This document shows positions 13,905 through 14,756 of a DNA stretch of 14,756 nucleotides, one piece after another. Location of the stretch: the NCBI GenBank assembly GCA_963583595.1, contig CAUZWC010000042.1:1-14756 (forward strand), in the 5' to 3' direction. Within the stretch, counting starts at the first letter, position 1. Each line of letters starts with the position of its first letter. The translations under genes and the position numbers were made by a program. A model generated the notes under the pieces. The model worked only from the letters and a program-made list of their open reading frames with translations. It did not search any database and had not been told where the DNA came from. The stretch is from JABIRQ01 sp963583595. Its GTDB lineage: Bacteria > Pseudomonadota > Alphaproteobacteria > CADEGL01.

Positions 13905-14756
13905 ATGTCCAACACCGCATCCGACCGAGTCGCCGCCCTTGTCCAGGGCCTGCCCAAGGCCGAGCGGAATTTTCATATCGAAGGCACCTTTGAACCGAAG
14001 ATGGCCTTCGCCATGGCCCGGCACAACGACGTGGACTTGCGCTTCGAGTCGACCGCAGGTCTGCGCGCGGCCTACGATTTCTGCGAACTGCAATCCTTCC
14101 TCGACCTCTATTACGAGACCGCCTCAGTGTTGGGGACCGAGCACGATTTCCACGACCTGGCCGCCGCCAATCTTGGCCGGATGCCCGCCGAGAATATCCG
14201 CCATGTCGAAATCTTCTTCGACCCCCAGACCCATACATCGCGCGGCATCGCCTATGACACCGTCCTGGACACGATCTGCGCCGCCCTGGAGGAGGCTGAG
14301 GCCGATCACGGCCTCTCCCAGCCGGCTCAGATCCTCTGCTTCTCCTGCGCGACCGCAGCGCCGAGGAAGCCATGGCGGTCCTGGAAGCTGCCCTGCCCCG
14401 GCTGGACCGGATCGCCGGTGTGGGACTCGATTCGGCCGAGAGGTGCGATCCGCCGTCGAAATTAGCAGCCGTCTTCGACTGCGCCCGTGCCGAGGGGCTG
14501 ACCGACCGTCCCCCATGCCGGCGAGAAAGGCTCGCCGTCCAATATCCGCCAGGCCCTGGACCTGCTCCATGTCATGCGCATCGATCACGGCGTGCGCTGC
14601 AAAGGTGACCAGGACCTGATCGTTCGCCTGCGAATCGAGCAGATGGCGCGGACCGTCTGTCCGCTGTCGAATGTCCGCCTGCGGGTGTTCGACAACCTGG
14701 CCGATCACAACCTCAAGCGCCTGCTCGATGCCAGGCTTCTGATCACCATCAATTCC
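13905..14756 (+). pseudogene. add: Adenosine deaminase, frameshifted and with a damaged metal site (runs off the window)
   Basis: Adenosine deaminase and related adenine deaminases hydrolyse the amino group of the purine with one bound zinc. The family is clear: Y-D-F-C-E-L-Q-S-F-L-D-L-Y-Y, R-H-V-E-I-F-F-D-P-Q-T-H, V-G-L-D-S-A-E-R, H-A-G-E and T-V-C-P-L-S-N-V. The frame breaks near 14343 (two extra or one missing base), continues in a second frame, then returns to the first at a C5 run at 14510-14514 just before H-A-G-E. The N-terminal metal motif, normally L-H-L-H-I-E-G, reads R-N-F-H-I-E-G, so one zinc-binding His is Asn. Other conserved positions also differ, such as S-E-R-C-D for S-E-R-G-N. 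The 3' end lies outside the window. I judge it a decaying gene. Confidence 0.85.

Overview
The window is high-GC DNA that reads as a chromosomal segment of an alphaproteobacterium, most likely Rhodospirillales-like. This rests on gene style (DUF924, DUF6356, an Lrp regulator next to a DadA-type dehydrogenase, phytanoyl-CoA-type dioxygenases, paired class I aminotransferases), on GC-rich codon use, and on intergenic palindromes of the 'CTCAGGATGAGG / TCGAAG' type that are common in that class. There is no integrase, transposase, phage gene or CRISPR array. The assignment is by recognition, not by a search.

Layout. Positions 1-700 hold a GC-rich palindrome and an intact DUF924 gene (+). Positions 848-3553 are a three-gene minus-strand unit, transcribed in the order Asp/Glu-racemase-fold enzyme, phytanoyl-CoA dioxygenase-like Fe(II)/2-oxoglutarate oxygenase, and 3-hydroxyisobutyrate dehydrogenase-family oxidoreductase. 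Gaps are 58 and 32 bp, which suggests one small catabolic pathway on an unknown substrate. Positions 3651-4545 hold two divergent damaged genes, a DUF6356 gene (-) and an Lrp/AsnC regulator (+). Positions 4763-6010 encode a DadA-type D-amino acid dehydrogenase (-), with a divergent MFS exporter (+, 6106-7356). It converges on a zinc alcohol dehydrogenase (-, 7379-8491). Behind that lie a GMC oxidoreductase remnant, a 14-bp-period repeat, a second phytanoyl-CoA dioxygenase-like gene (-, 8944-9819) and tRNA-His (-, 9896-9973) with a clear promoter. Positions 10178-10315 encode a 45-residue one-pass membrane protein. Two aminotransferases follow, divergently transcribed (10353-11519 minus, 11783-12949 plus). 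The right end holds a small membrane protein, a TfoX-N gene split by an in-frame stop, and an adenosine deaminase gene with two frameshifts that runs off the window.

The most striking feature is gene decay. Five of about eighteen loci are broken: a single-base frameshift in DUF6356; no start codon plus two prolines in the DNA-binding domain of the Lrp protein; a GMC C-terminal scrap; a TGA in TfoX; and two compensating frameshifts plus loss of a metal-binding His in adenosine deaminase. The intervening genes are fully open with intact motifs. Some indels lie in or near short repeats and could be sequencing errors, but the missense changes at conserved positions cannot be explained by indel errors and favour real decay.

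A second theme is four intergenic inverted-pair repeats in two related families. Both family A copies sit between convergent gene ends. I did not find a convincing new multi-gene defence, secretion or RNA system. The best candidates for new biology are the cysteine-less racemase-fold enzyme with its oxygenase/dehydrogenase partners, the repeat families and the 14-bp repeat.
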